From the NCBI GenBank assembly GCA_029939015.1, contig JAOZTV010000008.1:1-25465 (forward strand): a stretch of 25,465 nucleotides of DNA. Direction: 5' to 3'. Numbering within the stretch: the stretch's first letter is position 1; every line of letters starts with the position of its first letter. Below the pieces are notes generated by a model, which ran no database searches, was not told the origin of the DNA, and saw nothing but the letters and a program-made list of their open reading frames with translations. Source of the stretch: Candidatus Aminicenantota bacterium (lineage in GTDB: Bacteria > Acidobacteriota > Aminicenantia > UBA2199). Below are positions 23,646 to 25,465 of the stretch, in pieces. Made by a program: the position numbers and the translations under genes.

Positions 23646-23705
23646 ATTAAGCAATTGTAATGGTTATTTAGCAAGAATGCTTGATTTATATTTTAATTTA
23701 TAATA

Positions 23706-23720
23706 TCCTATATTATAGGA
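23706..23720. promoter_or_regulatory. Palindrome overlapping the ribosome site of the beta-barrel gene
   Basis: TCCTATATTATAGGA is a perfect 7+1+7 palindrome; its right arm is part of the AGGAGG ribosome site of the gene at 23728. It could be an operator or an RNA hairpin that hides the ribosome site. It may also be chance in AT-rich DNA. Confidence 0.4.
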
Positions 23721-23727
23721 GGAATAC

Positions 23728-24204
23728 ATGAAAAAAATACTATATGTTTTTATTATTATTATTTTATTGTTTTCTGTTAATTCAACATTGAATGCAGGGA
23801 ATAATGATATTGGTTTTTTTGGGAATTTCGGCATAATGGCTGGAGATGATTTCAAATTTGATCCATTTTTCTGGTATTTTGGAGCTAATCTTGACTTTTA
23901 TATAAGCGATAACCTAATATTGAGTCCTGAGGCAAACTTAATTATGCAGGATTTTAATTTTGAAACTTTTTTATTGCAACCTGCAATTATCCTTAATGTT
24001 AAATTAAGCAATCTCTTTGTAGGTGGTGGAATTCAAAAAATGTTTTTAATTGGCGGTACAGAAGCGTACTCAACAGATCTTGGGTTAAAATTAAATGCAG
24101 GGTTTAGAAGTGATAATATAAAATTTACATTTTTTGCTACAATGCCATTTGACAGTCTTTTTGAAAATATGTTAATCGGTGCACAAATAGGATTAGGTTT
24201 TTAA
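23728..24204 (+). CDS. Small predicted outer-membrane beta-barrel protein
   Basis: A 158-residue protein. The first 24 residues (KKILYVFIIIILLFSVNSTL, cut after NAG) are a signal peptide. The mature part alternates polar and hydrophobic residues in short strands with aromatic girdles (FDPFFWYFGANLDFYI, LFVGGGIQKMFLI, FRSDNIKFTFFATMPF) and ends in GAQIGLGF, with the terminal phenylalanine typical of barrels inserted by BamA. About eight strands could fit, so a small eight-stranded barrel of unknown role is the best call. AGGAGG with a 6-nt spacer starts translation. The presence of this gene is the main local evidence for an outer membrane. It precedes rex by 24 nt and may share its message. 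Confidence 0.78.
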   Translation: MKKILYVFIIIILLFSVNSTLNAGNNDIGFFGNFGIMAGDDFKFDPFFWYFGANLDFYISDNLILSPEANLIMQDFNFETFLLQPAIILNVKLSNLFVGGGIQKMFLIGGTEAYSTDLGLKLNAGFRSDNIKFTFFATMPFDSLFENMLIGAQIGLGF

Positions 24205-24228
24205 TAAAGAGAGAAGAATAAACAACCA

Positions 24229-24843
24229 ATGAGCATCCCAATAAAAACCATTGAACGCATGAGTCTTTACCGGAGGGTAATAAACCGTCTGGTTGAGGCA
24301 AAAAAAGAAACTATATTTTCTTATGAACTGGGTAAATTAATTAATAGATCAGCTGCCCAGGTAAGAAGAGATTTTATGGAAATTGGTCAAAAAGGTAATC
24401 CTCAAAAAGGTTATAATATTTTAGACCTTCGGGATGCTCTAAATGAACTTATGATTGAACCGGAAGGGCAAAAGATTGCTCTTGTTGGAATTGGAAATCT
24501 TGGAAGGGCTGTCTTGACATATTTTATGGGAAGAAGCCCAAATTTAGTTATTTCAGCTGCATTTGACAGTGATAATAAAAAAACCAATAGAGTTATTGCC
24601 GGATGTAAATGTTATGATATCGGTAAAATGAAAGATATCATAAAAAAAAACAAAATAACAATTGGAATAATGACTGTTCCTTTAACAGTTGCACAGGATG
24701 TCGCAGATCAACTCGTTTCAGCAGGAATAAAATCAATAGTAAACTGGGCACCAATTCATATCGAAGTACCAAAACACGTCTTCTTAGAAAACAGAGACAT
24801 TACAATGTCTATAGAAAAAGCAGCGTATTTTGCTAAAAAATAA
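24229..24843 (+). CDS. rex: Redox-sensing transcriptional repressor Rex
   Basis: A 204-residue Rex repressor that senses the NADH/NAD+ ratio and represses fermentation and respiration genes when NADH is low. The N-terminal winged helix (ERMSLYRRVINRLVEA, then SAAQVRRDFMEIGQKG) is diagnostic. The Rossmann fold carries GIGNLG at 87-92 after KIALV, followed by the AAFDSD acidic end of the second strand. NWAPIHIEVP and the domain-swapped C-terminal helix complete the family pattern. The ribosome site is weak (GAGAGAAG, distant). I find no good TTGTGAA-type Rex operator in the window, so its targets, which might include the NADH-forming compartment pathway, lie elsewhere or diverge from the consensus. 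Confidence 0.96.
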   Translation: MSIPIKTIERMSLYRRVINRLVEAKKETIFSYELGKLINRSAAQVRRDFMEIGQKGNPQKGYNILDLRDALNELMIEPEGQKIALVGIGNLGRAVLTYFMGRSPNLVISAAFDSDNKKTNRVIAGCKCYDIGKMKDIIKKNKITIGIMTVPLTVAQDVADQLVSAGIKSIVNWAPIHIEVPKHVFLENRDITMSIEKAAYFAKK

Positions 24844-24977
24844 AATATACTTTAGATTATTAATCAATTTATTGTTTTGTTTGCAATTGTATTTTCAGTT
24901 ATTTTTGTCATATTAAATCATCCAAATTTCGGAATTATATTTTGTCTGTGATTCCATTACAATATTTCCATTTTCAC

Positions 24978-25465
24978 TCACTCATTACCACCCTCATTTC
25001 CAAGGTTAGCAATCATCTCCATAGCTTCCATATCCATCTTAGAAAAAGCGAACCATTTTTTACCCAAATCTTTCAGGCTTGCTCCAAAGTGGTAAACAGT
25101 ATTCTCGTCAATTATTAAAAATCGGTCGTGGGCTTTGGTGAATTTTTTTAGCTCTATTTTAGGGTATTGGCTGTTATGTTTTACCAAATCTTGCTTTAGA
25201 ATTCTTGTAATATTTTTGCTGTAGATAGTTATAGATACATCTTTCTTTCGTTTTGTAAAAAGTTGCAAAACAGTTTCATCAATATAATTATCAATCAGCA
25301 AAATTGATTTTTTGGCAGACTTTATGAGGTCGGCAATAAAAACATAAGCATCAAAAACCTGCCCATCGTAAAATATACCTTGTTTGGGTTTAATTTCTCT
25401 GGCTTCAATTGTATCTAAAATAGCATCTATTTTATTGTCAGTTTCAAGTTGTTTAATATCCCCGG
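24978..25465 (-). CDS. ORF6N/RhuM-type protein, C-terminal PLD-like part (5' end cut by window edge)
   Basis: The minus-strand frame enters from the right edge and stops at 24978, giving 162 visible residues. It reads EAREIKPKQGIFYDGQVFDA, then SAKKSILLIDNYID, and later FTKAHDRFLIIDENTVYHFG with ASLKDLGKKWFAFSKMD. The HxR(x4)D site resembles half of a phospholipase-D HKD motif. This C-terminal module is typical of proteins with an N-terminal ORF6N (phage antirepressor-like) domain, which would lie outside the window. Such genes are accessory and linked to phage or mobile DNA. The tail (NLGNEGGNE) is intact. The function is unknown. Confidence 0.72.
   Translation of the reverse strand, partial: GDIKQLETDNKIDAILDTIEAREIKPKQGIFYDGQVFDAYVFIADLIKSAKKSILLIDNYIDETVLQLFTKRKKDVSITIYSKNITRILKQDLVKHNSQYPKIELKKFTKAHDRFLIIDENTVYHFGASLKDLGKKWFAFSKMDMEAMEMIANLGNEGGNE

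Noticed and set aside
24844..24977. Search for a Rex operator or terminator after rex
   Set aside because: No TTGTGAA-type palindrome and no stable hairpin were found; the region is plain AT-rich spacer.
1..25465. CRISPR arrays, tRNA, rRNA and known riboswitches
   Set aside because: No regularly spaced repeats, no tRNA T-loop or cloverleaf and no recognisable riboswitch core were seen on either strand by reading; a covariance-model scan would be needed to exclude weak cases.

Overview
The window comes from a low-GC bacterium that appears to be diderm and anaerobic. The evidence is the AT-rich codon use, a predicted outer-membrane beta-barrel, secreted propeller proteases, a Rex redox repressor and a fermentative microcompartment. 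I cannot name a phylum from this sequence alone. The gene mix (a ligand-sensing propeller diguanylate cyclase, a tricorn-like S41 protease, a RAYT transposase and a DeoC microcompartment) would suit an uncultured spirochaete-like or Cloacimonadota-like lineage, but that is a guess.

Layout. 1-828 (-): 5' part of a radical SAM/SPASM gene that runs off the left edge. 830-2425: insertion-sequence debris. It holds a small inverted-repeat element, the C-terminal remnant of an ISL3-type transposase, an 11-bp repeat in triplicate, and a complete REP-associated tyrosine transposase (RAYT) unit bounded by perfect 28-bp inverted repeats. 2502-5582 (-): large membrane sensor diguanylate cyclase. 5686-11265 (+): bacterial microcompartment (BMC) operon behind a clear sigma70-type promoter, with the order BMC-H, BMC-P, CoA-acylating aldehyde dehydrogenase, PduS-type flavin/Fe-S protein, PduT-type BMC-T, BMC-P, BMC-P, DeoC. 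11262-11815: decayed transposase and sugar-permease remnants. 11894-12529 (+): FmdE-domain protein. 12643-13815: a NemR-like TetR regulator facing a small membrane protein and a CPHC redox protein; both transcription units carry the same operator. 14046-17330 (+): secreted tricorn-like protease. 17511-23645 (+): secA, guaB and a subtilisin-like protease. 23728-24843 (+): beta-barrel protein and rex. 24978-25465 (-): C-terminal part of an ORF6N/PLD-type protein cut by the right edge.

How the genes work together. The BMC operon encodes a shell (hexamers, trimers and three pentamer paralogues) and a short core pathway. DeoC cleaves 2-deoxyribose-5-phosphate to glyceraldehyde-3-phosphate and acetaldehyde, and the encapsulated dehydrogenase turns acetaldehyde into acetyl-CoA with NADH. 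Both enzymes carry amphipathic N-terminal helices that look like encapsulation peptides. No alcohol dehydrogenase or phosphotransacylase is encoded in the cluster. The PduS/PduT pair is therefore the only visible route for reoxidising NADH, possibly by passing electrons through the shell. A broken fucose-permease-family (FHS) gene lies just downstream of deoC. Together these make an unusually minimal sugar-phosphate (nucleoside-sugar) metabolosome, which is the most interesting system here.
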